This document shows positions 36,890 to 45,326 of a stretch of 64,000 nucleotides of DNA, one piece after another. The translations under genes and the position numbers were made by a program. Below the pieces are notes generated by a model. That model worked only from the letters and a program-made list of their open reading frames with translations. It made no database searches and was not told the DNA's origin. Every line of letters begins with the position of its first letter. Position 1 is the stretch's first letter. This DNA comes from Bacteroides ilei (GTDB lineage: Bacteria; Bacteroidota; Bacteroidia; Bacteroidales; Bacteroidaceae), in contig NZ_LT635801.1 in the NCBI RefSeq assembly GCF_900128495.1, positions 817,997 through 881,996 on the forward strand, written 5' to 3'.

Positions 36890-37621
36890 ATGAAGGAATT
36901 TTTAATGGACGGACTGACAATCAAAGAGGTCCTGCTGGAACTGGCTGAAAACGGTAACCGGAAATTTACCGAGAGCCTGCATCCTGGGGTAGAACATATT
37001 CTGGGAATCCGGATTCCCGACCTGCGGAAACTGGCGGCCCGGATAGCAAAGGGTGACTGGGAGCTGTACTTGTCGACAGCCGATACTTTCTATATGGAAG
37101 AACGTATGCTTCAGGGGCTTGTATTGGGATGCATCAGGCCCGGTAAGGATGTGGATGCCTATTTGAACCGTGTAACCGATTTTGTACATATCATCAACAG
37201 CTGGTCGGTGTGCGACACGTTCAAGTTCGGGGGAGGCAGACGTTTTATAGAAGATAACCGGGAGCGTTTGTGGGAGTATCTGAAATACTGGATGCATGCT
37301 GCCGGGGAATATGAAATCCGTTTCGGTACAGTGATGTCCATGCAGCTTTTCATTGATGAAGAGTATGTCGGTGAGCTATTGACGGAATACGACCGTATCC
37401 GTCATGAGGGCTATTATGTGAAGATGGCCGTAGCATGGGCTCTGTCGGTCTGCTTCGTGAAATACCCCGACCGTACGCTGGACTACCTGAAGAACAGTTC
37501 TCTTGACGATGACACCTATAACAAAGCGTTGCAGAAAATAGTGGAGTCATACCGCGTTCCGGCAGACCTTAAAGCGGTGGTCCGCAGCATGAAACGCAGG
37601 CGTTCATCTGTCAATTCATGA
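36890..37621 (+). CDS. AlkD-like DNA alkylation repair protein
   Basis: 243 residues of HEAT-like helical repeats. Family signatures: GIRIPDLRKLAARIAKGDW near the N-terminus, NSWSVCDTFKF in the middle and EGYYVKMAVAWALSVCFVKYP in the C-terminal third. AlkD-type glycosylases remove 3-methyladenine and 7-methylguanine. A TTG nine codons upstream is in frame but lies inside the -7 box, so the ATG is the start. Divergent from the porin operon, it shares the dyad-containing control region. Confidence 0.87.
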   Translation: MKEFLMDGLTIKEVLLELAENGNRKFTESLHPGVEHILGIRIPDLRKLAARIAKGDWELYLSTADTFYMEERMLQGLVLGCIRPGKDVDAYLNRVTDFVHIINSWSVCDTFKFGGGRRFIEDNRERLWEYLKYWMHAAGEYEIRFGTVMSMQLFIDEEYVGELLTEYDRIRHEGYYVKMAVAWALSVCFVKYPDRTLDYLKNSSLDDDTYNKALQKIVESYRVPADLKAVVRSMKRRRSSVNS

Positions 37622-37651
37622 GGTTACAGTAGAAACCGGTCCTTTCCAGCT

Positions 37652-38125
37652 TTATTCATGGTGGTAAGGTCCGTTGTTCAGGATGGTCATGGCACGGTAA
37701 AGCTGTTCAACGAATATGAGGCGTATCATCTGGTGGGAGAAAGTCATTTTCGAGAGTGAAATCTTTTCCTGTGCAGCAGCATAGACGGCGGGAGAGAATC
37801 CGTAGGGCCCTCCGATAATGAATACCAGACGCTTGCTGACGGTATGCATCTTGCGTTCTATCCAGGCAGCAAACTCTACCGAGCGGAATTCTTTTCCGTG
37901 TTCGTCGAGCAGTACCACTACATCTCCGGGTTGCAAGGCTTTCAGTATCAGTTCGCCTTCCTTTTCCTTCTGCTGGTCGGTGCTGAGGCTTTTGGTGTTT
38001 TTCAGTTCCGGAATGATTTCCATGTCGAACGATATATAATGCTTGGTCCGTTCCAGATAGTCGTTGATAGCGGTGATATAATGTTTCTCTACGGTTCGGC
38101 CTACGGCCAATAATGTAATTTTCAT
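37652..38125 (-). CDS. rlmH: 23S rRNA (pseudouridine1915-N3)-methyltransferase
   Basis: 157 residues, the standard RlmH (SPOUT) length. The C-terminal trefoil knot shows LLDEHGKEFRSVEFA, FIIGGPYGFSPAVY (SAM-binding GGPxG) and KMTFSHQMIRLIFVEQLYRA with the final YHHE. It methylates pseudouridine 1915 in helix 69 of 23S rRNA. The frame is open far upstream, into the divergent nadC gene, but MKITLLAVGRT is the universal start. Confidence 0.96.
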   Translation of the reverse strand: MKITLLAVGRTVEKHYITAINDYLERTKHYISFDMEIIPELKNTKSLSTDQQKEKEGELILKALQPGDVVVLLDEHGKEFRSVEFAAWIERKMHTVSKRLVFIIGGPYGFSPAVYAAAQEKISLSKMTFSHQMIRLIFVEQLYRAMTILNNGPYHHE

Positions 38126-38155
38126 GGGCTTATCTGCTTGATTTTGAATTTTATT

Positions 38156-38186
38156 TTTGCAAAGATAGGGAATAATCTTACCTTTG
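38156..38186 (+). promoter_or_regulatory. nadC promoter
   Basis: TTTG at 38156-38159, 19 bp, TACCTTTG at 38179-38186. A minus-strand TATCTTTG (38160-38167), usable as the rlmH -7 box, overlaps it, so the two promoters are interleaved. Confidence 0.7.
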
Positions 38187-38219
38187 CGTTGAAATAACTT
38201 ACATAAAATAAAGAATAAA

Positions 38220-39074
38220 ATGGACGAAAAAGTTGTTAAGGATCTGATAGACCGGTTAATTGATCTGTCGTTTGCGGAAGATATAGGAGACGGTGACCAC
38301 ACTACCTTGTCGTGCATTCCAGCCGACGCCATGGGTAAGTCAAAGCTGCTGATAAAAGAAGAAGGAATTCTGGCAGGCATTGAGGTGGCTAAGGAGGTAT
38401 TCCGCCGTTTTGATCCGACCATGAAAGTGGAAGTGTTTATTCAGGACGGTGCCCATGTGAAGCCGGGTGATGTGCCCATGGTGGTTGAAGGAAAGGTACA
38501 GTCACTGTTACAGACAGAACGTCTGATGCTGAATATCATGCAGCGTATGAGTGGTATTGCAACCATGACAAATAAATATGTGAAACGTCTGGAAGGTACC
38601 AAGACACGTGTATTGGATACCCGTAAGACAACTCCGGGAATGCGTGTACTGGAAAAGATGGCGGTGAAGATAGGTGGCGGTGTGAACCATCGTATCGGTC
38701 TGTTCGACATGATTCTCCTGAAAGACAATCATGTGGATTTTGCCGGAGGTATAGACAAGGCGATTACACGTGCCCGTGAATACTGTAAGGCGAAAGGCAA
38801 GAACCTGAAGATTGAGATTGAGGTCCGTAATTTCGACGAGTTGCAGCAGGTTCTGGACTTGGGTGGTGTAGACCGTATCATGCTCGACAATTTCTCGGTT
38901 CCTGATACCCGTAAGGCGGTGGAAATGGTTAATGGACGTGTAGAACTGGAATCCTCGGGAGGCATTACTTTCGATACGTTGCGCGACTATGCCGAATGTG
39001 GGGTGGATTTCATATCGGTAGGTGCGTTGACTCATTCGGTGAAAGGTCTGGACATGAGTTTCAAGGCCTGTTAG
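38220..39074 (+). CDS. nadC: Nicotinate-nucleotide pyrophosphorylase (carboxylating)
   Basis: 284 residues. Signatures are EDIGDGDHTT near the N-terminus, ERLMLNIMQRMSGIAT, the active-site DTRKTTPGMRVLEKMAVKIGGGVNHR stretch and ESSGGITFDTLRDYAECGVDFISVG (phosphate binding) at the end. It converts quinolinate and PRPP to nicotinate mononucleotide in de novo NAD synthesis. No nadA or nadB is nearby. Confidence 0.96.
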   Translation: MDEKVVKDLIDRLIDLSFAEDIGDGDHTTLSCIPADAMGKSKLLIKEEGILAGIEVAKEVFRRFDPTMKVEVFIQDGAHVKPGDVPMVVEGKVQSLLQTERLMLNIMQRMSGIATMTNKYVKRLEGTKTRVLDTRKTTPGMRVLEKMAVKIGGGVNHRIGLFDMILLKDNHVDFAGGIDKAITRAREYCKAKGKNLKIEIEVRNFDELQQVLDLGGVDRIMLDNFSVPDTRKAVEMVNGRVELESSGGITFDTLRDYAECGVDFISVGALTHSVKGLDMSFKAC

Positions 39075-39110
39075 AATATAATGACCATTTATTTTAATAC
39101 ATACCAACAG

Positions 39111-39725
39111 ATGAGAAAAATGAATATATGGAAGTGGGTACTTGCAGTCTGCTTCGTCTTAACTGTAGGTACAGAGGCCGATGCCCAGGACTGGAAGTCC
39201 ATTCTTGGAGGGGTTGTCAATGCAGTGACTGACGGGAATACCAGTCTGACCGGGAAAAAATCGGTTGAAGGTACGTGGACTTATGCAGGTCCTGACTGTA
39301 AGTTTACCAGTGACAATCTGCTGGCTAAGGCCGGGGGAGAAGTGGCTTCAAAAAAGATTGAAGGCGAAATGGGGGATATCTTGAGTAAACTGGGTTTTAC
39401 AGAAGGATGTACCTTTACATTCAATTCGGATGGTACTTATAGTTCTGTTGCGAACGGACGTACGACAAACGGAACTTATACCTATGACCCGGAAACAAAT
39501 GATCTTCAGATGAAGACCCGTCTGGGACTGAAGTTCAATGCTACCGTATCATGGCCGTTGACAGGCAATAATATGAGTCTGCTGTTCAATGCCGACAAGC
39601 TGATGACACTGGCGCAGACTATCGGCAATGCGGTAGGAAAGAGTTCTACAACACTGAGTTCTGTCAACTCATTGCTGGGCCAATATGACGGCTTGCAGTT
39701 GGGTATGGAATTGCAGAAACAATAA
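39111..39725 (+). CDS. Exported lipocalin-like protein, DUF4923 type
   Basis: 204 residues. A signal peptide (MNIWKWVLAVCFVLTVGTEADA) leads to SVEGTWTYAGPDCKFTSDN and CTFTFNSDGTYSSVANGRTTNGTYTYDPE, the G-T-W start and strand pattern of small lipocalin-like folds. It fits what I recall of DUF4923, unchecked. Function unknown. It is 36 bp after nadC, probably read through from it. Confidence 0.75.
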   Translation: MRKMNIWKWVLAVCFVLTVGTEADAQDWKSILGGVVNAVTDGNTSLTGKKSVEGTWTYAGPDCKFTSDNLLAKAGGEVASKKIEGEMGDILSKLGFTEGCTFTFNSDGTYSSVANGRTTNGTYTYDPETNDLQMKTRLGLKFNATVSWPLTGNNMSLLFNADKLMTLAQTIGNAVGKSSTTLSSVNSLLGQYDGLQLGMELQKQ

Positions 39726-39748
39726 TCCGGGCCTGTAAGGCTATGAAA

Positions 39749-39798
39749 AAGAATGGCTGCCTCGTTCCTGATAAGAAGGATATGAGGCAGCCATTCTT
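39749..39798. terminator. Bidirectional hairpin terminator
   Basis: AAGAATGGCTGCCTC (39749-39763) and GAGGCAGCCATTCTT (39784-39798) form a perfect 15-bp stem with a 20-nt loop between converging stops of the lipocalin-like and GH43 genes. Confidence 0.85.
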
Positions 39799-39822
39799 GT
39801 GAAGTGGAATAATGGGAAGTGA

Positions 39823-40818
39823 TTATTCTTTTTTGCTCTGTTCTACGTGCTTCATGGTTCCGTCTTCGTTATAGAAGAGTTCGTCGAAGCATACGGAACG
39901 TCGTCCGATGGCACCTTTGTGTCCGTCAATGGTCAGTACGGCGTTATGATAGAATAGGTACCATTTACCTTTAAATTCAATGATTCCCGGGTGAATGGTA
40001 AAGCTGTTTTCGGCCATACCGGTAAGTTCTCCTTTGTAGTCCCATTTATTCCCCATCTGTGAAGCCATGGCATATGAGATGTTTTCGCGTCCTTTTCCCA
40101 TAGAGGCATAGGTGAGGTAATAATGATTGTCTTTTTTATGCAGCCAGGGGCCTTCTACATACCGGGGCAGGTCGGCAACCATTATGTCACCGTCCAGTTC
40201 AATCATGTTGTCTTTCAGTTTGGCGATGAAGCAGGTTCCGTTACCCCAGCACAGCCAGGCTGTCCCGTCATCGTCTATCAGTACGGTAGGGTCAATGTCG
40301 TTCCACCATCCACGTTTGCCGTTCGATGTCATTTTGTCGTTGACCAACGGTTTCCCTATCGCATCTACAAACGGTCCGGTAGGTGAATCGCTTACTGCCA
40401 CTCCTACCGCTTTTCCGGTATAAGGTTCTCCTGCCTGCACTGTCGTGTAGTAGTAGAATTTCCCGTTCCGTTCCACAACCTGTGAAGCCCATGCTTCACC
40501 TACTGCCCATTTGAAATCTGTCGGTTTCAGTACGGAGCCGTGGTCGGTCCATGTTTTCATGTCGTCGGTAGAATAACAGAGCCACTCGGTTATGTTGAAC
40601 TCTTTTCCTCCCGAAGCCGTATCCTGGCCTTCGTAGAATTCGTCGTGACCTACATACAGATACAGTCTGTTGTTGTGTACCATAGGGGCAGGATCTGCCG
40701 TAAACTTGTCGGTAATGAGAGGGTTCCCTTCAAATTTGAATGTCTTCTGTGCTAACGACGGAAGGCAACTGCCGGCCATTATCATGCCGGTCAGGAGCAT
40801 AGTTGATATCAGTTTCAT
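39823..40818 (-). CDS. Glycoside hydrolase family 43 (xylan side-chain or xylosidase)
   Basis: 331 residues: signal peptide (MLLTGMIMAGSCLPSLAQ) and one five-bladed propeller GH43 domain. The three carboxylates are placed as expected: base Asp42 in FTADPAPMV, pKa-modulator Asp176 in DIDPTVL and acid Glu222 in YVEGPWLHK. Activity is either beta-xylosidase or alpha-L-arabinofuranosidase. It is the last gene of the xylan locus and lies 39 bp after the GH43-GH8 gene. Confidence 0.92.
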   Translation of the reverse strand: MKLISTMLLTGMIMAGSCLPSLAQKTFKFEGNPLITDKFTADPAPMVHNNRLYLYVGHDEFYEGQDTASGGKEFNITEWLCYSTDDMKTWTDHGSVLKPTDFKWAVGEAWASQVVERNGKFYYYTTVQAGEPYTGKAVGVAVSDSPTGPFVDAIGKPLVNDKMTSNGKRGWWNDIDPTVLIDDDGTAWLCWGNGTCFIAKLKDNMIELDGDIMVADLPRYVEGPWLHKKDNHYYLTYASMGKGRENISYAMASQMGNKWDYKGELTGMAENSFTIHPGIIEFKGKWYLFYHNAVLTIDGHKGAIGRRSVCFDELFYNEDGTMKHVEQSKKE

Positions 40819-40857
40819 AATTAAAGGTATAAGGTTTAAAGTTAAATATAATGAAAA

Positions 40858-43371
40858 TTAGTCTTTCGGGAATATGATCTGGTACTTTCCGCTGAGATGC
40901 ATGAATGCGAACAGCCGTAACAGTCCGTCGTAATAAGCGTCGAAATACCCGTCATCGTACGGTTCATGTTTGGCTTCCCATAATTGTTTGGCGAATTCAT
41001 AGCATCGGGTGTCGGTGCAGGTCAGTGATACGGCTGCCGAAGTAGCCACAAGTCCCAGTGAATGGCGCAGTTTCCTGTATTCCTCACGGTTCCCGCCCAA
41101 CAGGATTTCCTTTACCGGAGTTCCGTCTACGTTGTACTGGTCATCGAATGTATAGAGTCCCTTTCCGTACAGGAAGTTCTGTATCTTGTTGCCATATTCC
41201 TGCTGCCATTTTCTGTCGGAGCATGACCATGAGTAGTCCAGTGCGATATTCATCGGGACACGCCAGGAATCGAATCTGAAAGCGTCTCCTATGATACCCT
41301 TATTACCCAGCAACGATCCGTCGTAATTGTTATAGTCCGGATTCAGTCCGGTTACAGGATGTATACTTTTGTGCAGGTATTCACGGCTACGTTCGGCACA
41401 TTCTTTCCAGAATCCGCTTCTGCCGTCTTGTGCCCATCTGGCCCATACTTCATAGAATGCAGGCAGGTGATAGGAAGGGTCTGTAAAGCTGGCTCCGTAT
41501 CGGGTGGGGGTAAATGTGATCAGCTTATGTTCGAGGTCAATCAGCGGTGTGACAAAGTCCATTCCCGTTTTCTGCATGGAACAGTCCAGTATGTACTGCG
41601 CCTCTGCCAGATAGTTGATTCCCGAATCGTTTCCCCACCTGTTTGAAGCGAAGATGAGGGAAGTGATGTAATACAGTTCTCCGTCGGATGCCGGACCTTG
41701 TGAGTTGCGTGTGCCGTCGGTCTTGCAGCTCCAGGCAAAATAGCCTTTGAACATGCCGTCGGGATTCTGCATGTACTTCTTGCACCAGTGCCAGAGACGG
41801 TCGAAAATATCCTTTCTGTCGAATTGGACAGCTATCATCATACCATAAGACATGCCTTCCGTACGGACATCGTTATTCTTTACGTCACTGATGTATGCCA
41901 TGGAATCGCCTACCTCGAAATAGATTTTGTTGGGGCCGTAGAATACTTCATTGAAAACCTCTTTGAGCTTGGCATCGATTTCTTCTTGTGAATATCCCAT
42001 TTCGGCAAAGAAGTTCCGGTATTGCCGGGTGTTGAAAGCGCCTTCCGACCATGGTACGGCATCGAAACCGATCCAGTCAATTTCTACAGAAGAACCTTTC
42101 AGGAGAGACAGGCGGATATCATGGATGCCGGTGGGTGCTCCGGTTACAGGAGCCGTGATGATACTCCAGTCCTTGCTGGCAGGAATGTTGACCCTTACCA
42201 GTTCTTTCCCGGAGGTTTCGATCCTGACACTCCCTTCCTGGGCAGACCTGATACGCATCTTCACTTCCGATACCGGTTTCTGTCCGAAATCGACCTTATT
42301 GTATGTTAACCAGGAATTCGTTTTATTGAATGTACATTTCCAACCTTCAAACTTGTTCTTTTCATTGAGGAAGGAAACTGTAACCCCTTTTTTACTTGTT
42401 TCACTGTATCTGTCAATCTGTATTTTCATGCGTGCATCTGTAATGCCTACACCTCGTAATGTCGGTCTGACTTTCCGGATGGTTCCGTCGGCATTAAAGA
42501 AGAGCGAATCTATCCTTGCAGAACGGTTCTTGTCGAATTCGGGTGAATAGTCGTTATGATGGTAGAACAGGTACCACTGTCCGTTATATTCCACGATAGA
42601 GTGGTGATTGGTCCAGCATCCGGTAGAGGATTCATCCATTATTATGCCTTTGAACTTGAACGGTCCGGTAGGGGTATCTGCCATGGCATAGGCCAAGGTT
42701 TCTGTTTTATCTTTTACCCACGGAAATGTGAGGTAATACTTTCCGGCTCTTTCAAAGACGAAAGGTCCTTCTTTGAATCCTTCGGGCAGTCCTTGTATTT
42801 CCACCGGTTCGGAGGCAAGTTCCCTCATATTGTCTTTAAGTTTGGCCATTCTCAATCCGTTTCCTGCCCAGTAGATGTAAGCCGATCCGTCTTTGTCGAC
42901 CAGAACACAAGGGTCTATACCCATAATTCCTTTGATCGGTCTCCAGTTGGGGAAAAACGGCCCTTCGGGATGATCGGAAACGGCGACACCGACCGAGAAT
43001 CCCTTCGTGTCTTTGGGTTTTGAAGGAAAAAAGAAATAATACTTCCCGTCTTTGTATACACAATCGGGAGCCCACATGGAATAGGAATTCGGTTCTACCC
43101 ATGGAATATTGTTCTGTTCCAGAATAATTCCGTGATCGGTCCAGTCTGTCAGATTTTCAGAAGAATATACATGATAGTCGGCCATGCAGAACCAGTCGTC
43201 GGATGGGTCTTCAGGATTCCTAATGTCATGAGACGGATACATGTATATCTTCCCGTTGAATACCCTTGCAGTAGGATCAGCCGTAAAATCACTGTTTATA
43301 ACCGGATTCTGTGAGTTGGCTTTTCCTGTGCAGGCAAGTAATAGGAGTAGGCTGAAATAAAATTGTTTCAT
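40858..43371 (-). CDS. Multimodular GH43 - CBM6-like - GH8 xylan enzyme
   Basis: 837 residues. After a signal peptide (YFSLLLLLACTGKANS), GH43 spans about 25-310 with Asp32 (FTADPTARV), Asp153 (GIDPCVL) and Glu201 (KEGPFVFE). A beta-sandwich resembling CBM6 follows (about 315-440; VKMRIRSAQEGSVRIE, IHDIRLSLLKGSSVEIDWIGF). The C-terminal part (about 450-837) is GH8 with the signature RTEGMSYGMMIA (acid Glu505) and later TDPSYHLPAFYEVW; this GH8 type resembles reducing-end xylose-releasing exo-oligoxylanases. One chain can thus attack xylo-oligosaccharides from both ends. An earlier in-frame ATG at 43392 would only lengthen the signal. Confidence 0.9.
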   Translation of the reverse strand: MKQFYFSLLLLLACTGKANSQNPVINSDFTADPTARVFNGKIYMYPSHDIRNPEDPSDDWFCMADYHVYSSENLTDWTDHGIILEQNNIPWVEPNSYSMWAPDCVYKDGKYYFFFPSKPKDTKGFSVGVAVSDHPEGPFFPNWRPIKGIMGIDPCVLVDKDGSAYIYWAGNGLRMAKLKDNMRELASEPVEIQGLPEGFKEGPFVFERAGKYYLTFPWVKDKTETLAYAMADTPTGPFKFKGIIMDESSTGCWTNHHSIVEYNGQWYLFYHHNDYSPEFDKNRSARIDSLFFNADGTIRKVRPTLRGVGITDARMKIQIDRYSETSKKGVTVSFLNEKNKFEGWKCTFNKTNSWLTYNKVDFGQKPVSEVKMRIRSAQEGSVRIETSGKELVRVNIPASKDWSIITAPVTGAPTGIHDIRLSLLKGSSVEIDWIGFDAVPWSEGAFNTRQYRNFFAEMGYSQEEIDAKLKEVFNEVFYGPNKIYFEVGDSMAYISDVKNNDVRTEGMSYGMMIAVQFDRKDIFDRLWHWCKKYMQNPDGMFKGYFAWSCKTDGTRNSQGPASDGELYYITSLIFASNRWGNDSGINYLAEAQYILDCSMQKTGMDFVTPLIDLEHKLITFTPTRYGASFTDPSYHLPAFYEVWARWAQDGRSGFWKECAERSREYLHKSIHPVTGLNPDYNNYDGSLLGNKGIIGDAFRFDSWRVPMNIALDYSWSCSDRKWQQEYGNKIQNFLYGKGLYTFDDQYNVDGTPVKEILLGGNREEYRKLRHSLGLVATSAAVSLTCTDTRCYEFAKQLWEAKHEPYDDGYFDAYYDGLLRLFAFMHLSGKYQIIFPKD

Positions 43372-43420
43372 AAGCGTCTTGAAATTGCGCAAATTTTGTA
43401 AAAGCTCTGTGTATATACTA

Positions 43421-43458
43421 AGAAAGCTGTCTCATCATTTCTTTTGAGACAGCTTTCT
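43421..43458 (-). terminator. Hairpin after susD-like gene
   Basis: AGAAAGCTGTCTCA (43421-43434) and TGAGACAGCTTTCT (43445-43458) form a perfect 14-bp stem, 26 bp past the SusD stop and before the GH43-GH8 gene. No T tract follows, so partial termination or mRNA protection, giving more SusCD than enzyme, is plausible. Confidence 0.6.
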
Positions 43459-43483
43459 GTACTAAAAAGAGTTGAATATTACA

Positions 43484-45301
43484 TTAGTTGGCCGAATTAC
43501 CGTGCATGTTGGTATTGGTTGTCAATTCCGTTGATGGAATAGGTACACGTAAATGACGTTCGTAATTGAATGTTTGTGTACCTGTCAGATTTGTCTGTTC
43601 AACCTGGATAGCATTCTTGTTCTTCAGGTTGTCCAATACAGATTCACGGTCCGGATCATTCGGGTTGTTATACCAGCGCATCAGATTAAAGAAGCGCCAG
43701 CCTTCCCAATAGAGTTCTACAGAATATTCGTGTTTCAGAATTCTACGTACGGTATTAAGTTCCATACCTTTGCAGATTACGTCACCGTTTTCGCTGACAA
43801 CTCTACCTACAACAGGATGGCTCTGCAGCAGTTCGTCTACAGTAGGCAATGTACCGCCTTTCAGGTATGCGTTACCTTTATCGGCTTCTGTTGTGTTAAA
43901 GGCTTCTGTATTGTTGTTGGCACGGTTACGTACTTTCTGGATGTAGACTTTTGCTGTTGCTTCATCTCCTGTTTCCAGACAACATTCAGCGTACATCAAC
44001 AGGATATCTGCGTAACGGATCAGACGGTCGTTGATACCACTCTGTTCCTTGGTTCTGACTTGATCCAAGCTATATTTACGGCATCCGAACCATTTACCTT
44101 GCCATTCATCGAATACATCACCGGAGAACAGTTGTTCATAAGGCAACCAGTTTCCTGATTTTCCAAGGAAGCGGCAACCTCCAGGTATATACAGTCCCAG
44201 ATAAGCACGTGGGTCTATGATATTCCCGTCGGCGTCACGTTCAAATTCGTTGTACAGGGCAAGTGAAGGCTGTCCGTTCCACCATCTGGCAGATTCTGTA
44301 GAGTTCGGAGCACTCATTTCAAGTTCACGGATAGTGTTCTGTCCAGTTACAACCCAGCTGTTGATATCACCGGGAGCGGCCGGGTTGAATCCACCGGTTT
44401 CAACACTTTGGCAGAACTGTACTTCAAACAGAGATTCAGAGTTGTTTTCGTTATCTTCAGTAGCGTTGTCACGGTAGTTGTCTACCAATGAATATTTTCC
44501 TGAATTGATGATCTGTGACAGAACTTCCTTTGCTGCAGCCCAATCAGCATCACCGGCTTTTGCTGTACCATCGAGGATCGGACGGGCCATGTATGCTTTA
44601 GCCAGGAAGGCAAGTGCAGAACCTTTGGTTGCACGTCCTTCATCTTCAGTTCCTTCATAGTTCCATTCGGTCAGGAGTTCGGATGCATCTTTGAAGTCCT
44701 GTATCATGCGCTGATAGATTTGTCCAGGTTGGGCAGGCGGTAACAGATAGTCATCGCCGCCTGTAGTTACATAGTCACGGTCTGGAATTTCATCTCCCCA
44801 GAAATATACCAGATAGAACCGGCTCAAGCCGCGGAGGAAGATTGCTTCACCTCTCAGACGGTCGTACAGTTTCTTGTCATCTGGATTGTCAAGATTGAAG
44901 ACGCCGTTCGGGTTCGCTTCGATTTTTTCCAATGCCAGGTTGGCGGCATATTGCAGCACATACATATCCTGATATGTGGTTGACATACTTCCAAGGTCGG
45001 CGTTTACGTTATATTGTGACAATCTGGCTGTTTCCGGTTCTCCGGCTGCGGCACCACTTGTAAAAGCGTATTCATCACTACGGGCGTTAAGCATGAACGG
45101 CATCCAACGAGCCCATCCTCCTGCTCTTTGAAGGATGTTATATGCTCCGTTTACTGCATAGATAAGGTGTTCTTGCGTATTGTAATAGCTGTTTTCACTA
45201 TCTGCTGCAGGATTGTCGAAATCCATTTCTGGCTGGCAGGAACTTAAGGACAATAATACAGATCCTAAGCAAATACCTATATATGTTTTAATGTGTTTCA
45301 T
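43484..45301 (-). CDS. SusD-like surface glycan-binding lipoprotein
   Basis: 605 residues. Lipobox SLSSC (Cys22) followed by QPEMDFDNPAADSE. RagB/SusD marks include EAIFLRGLSRFYLVYFWGDEIPD, GSALAFLAKAYMARP, ILLMYAECCLETGDEATAKVYIQKVRNRA and the C-terminal ELYWEGWRFFNLMRW. It caps the SusC transporter and delivers oligosaccharide, here presumably xylan-derived. It follows the SusC gene by 25 bp. Confidence 0.95.
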   Translation of the reverse strand: MKHIKTYIGICLGSVLLSLSSCQPEMDFDNPAADSENSYYNTQEHLIYAVNGAYNILQRAGGWARWMPFMLNARSDEYAFTSGAAAGEPETARLSQYNVNADLGSMSTTYQDMYVLQYAANLALEKIEANPNGVFNLDNPDDKKLYDRLRGEAIFLRGLSRFYLVYFWGDEIPDRDYVTTGGDDYLLPPAQPGQIYQRMIQDFKDASELLTEWNYEGTEDEGRATKGSALAFLAKAYMARPILDGTAKAGDADWAAAKEVLSQIINSGKYSLVDNYRDNATEDNENNSESLFEVQFCQSVETGGFNPAAPGDINSWVVTGQNTIRELEMSAPNSTESARWWNGQPSLALYNEFERDADGNIIDPRAYLGLYIPGGCRFLGKSGNWLPYEQLFSGDVFDEWQGKWFGCRKYSLDQVRTKEQSGINDRLIRYADILLMYAECCLETGDEATAKVYIQKVRNRANNNTEAFNTTEADKGNAYLKGGTLPTVDELLQSHPVVGRVVSENGDVICKGMELNTVRRILKHEYSVELYWEGWRFFNLMRWYNNPNDPDRESVLDNLKNKNAIQVEQTNLTGTQTFNYERHLRVPIPSTELTTNTNMHGNSAN

Positions 45302-45326
45302 AATAGTCAAAATATTTTATTGTCAT

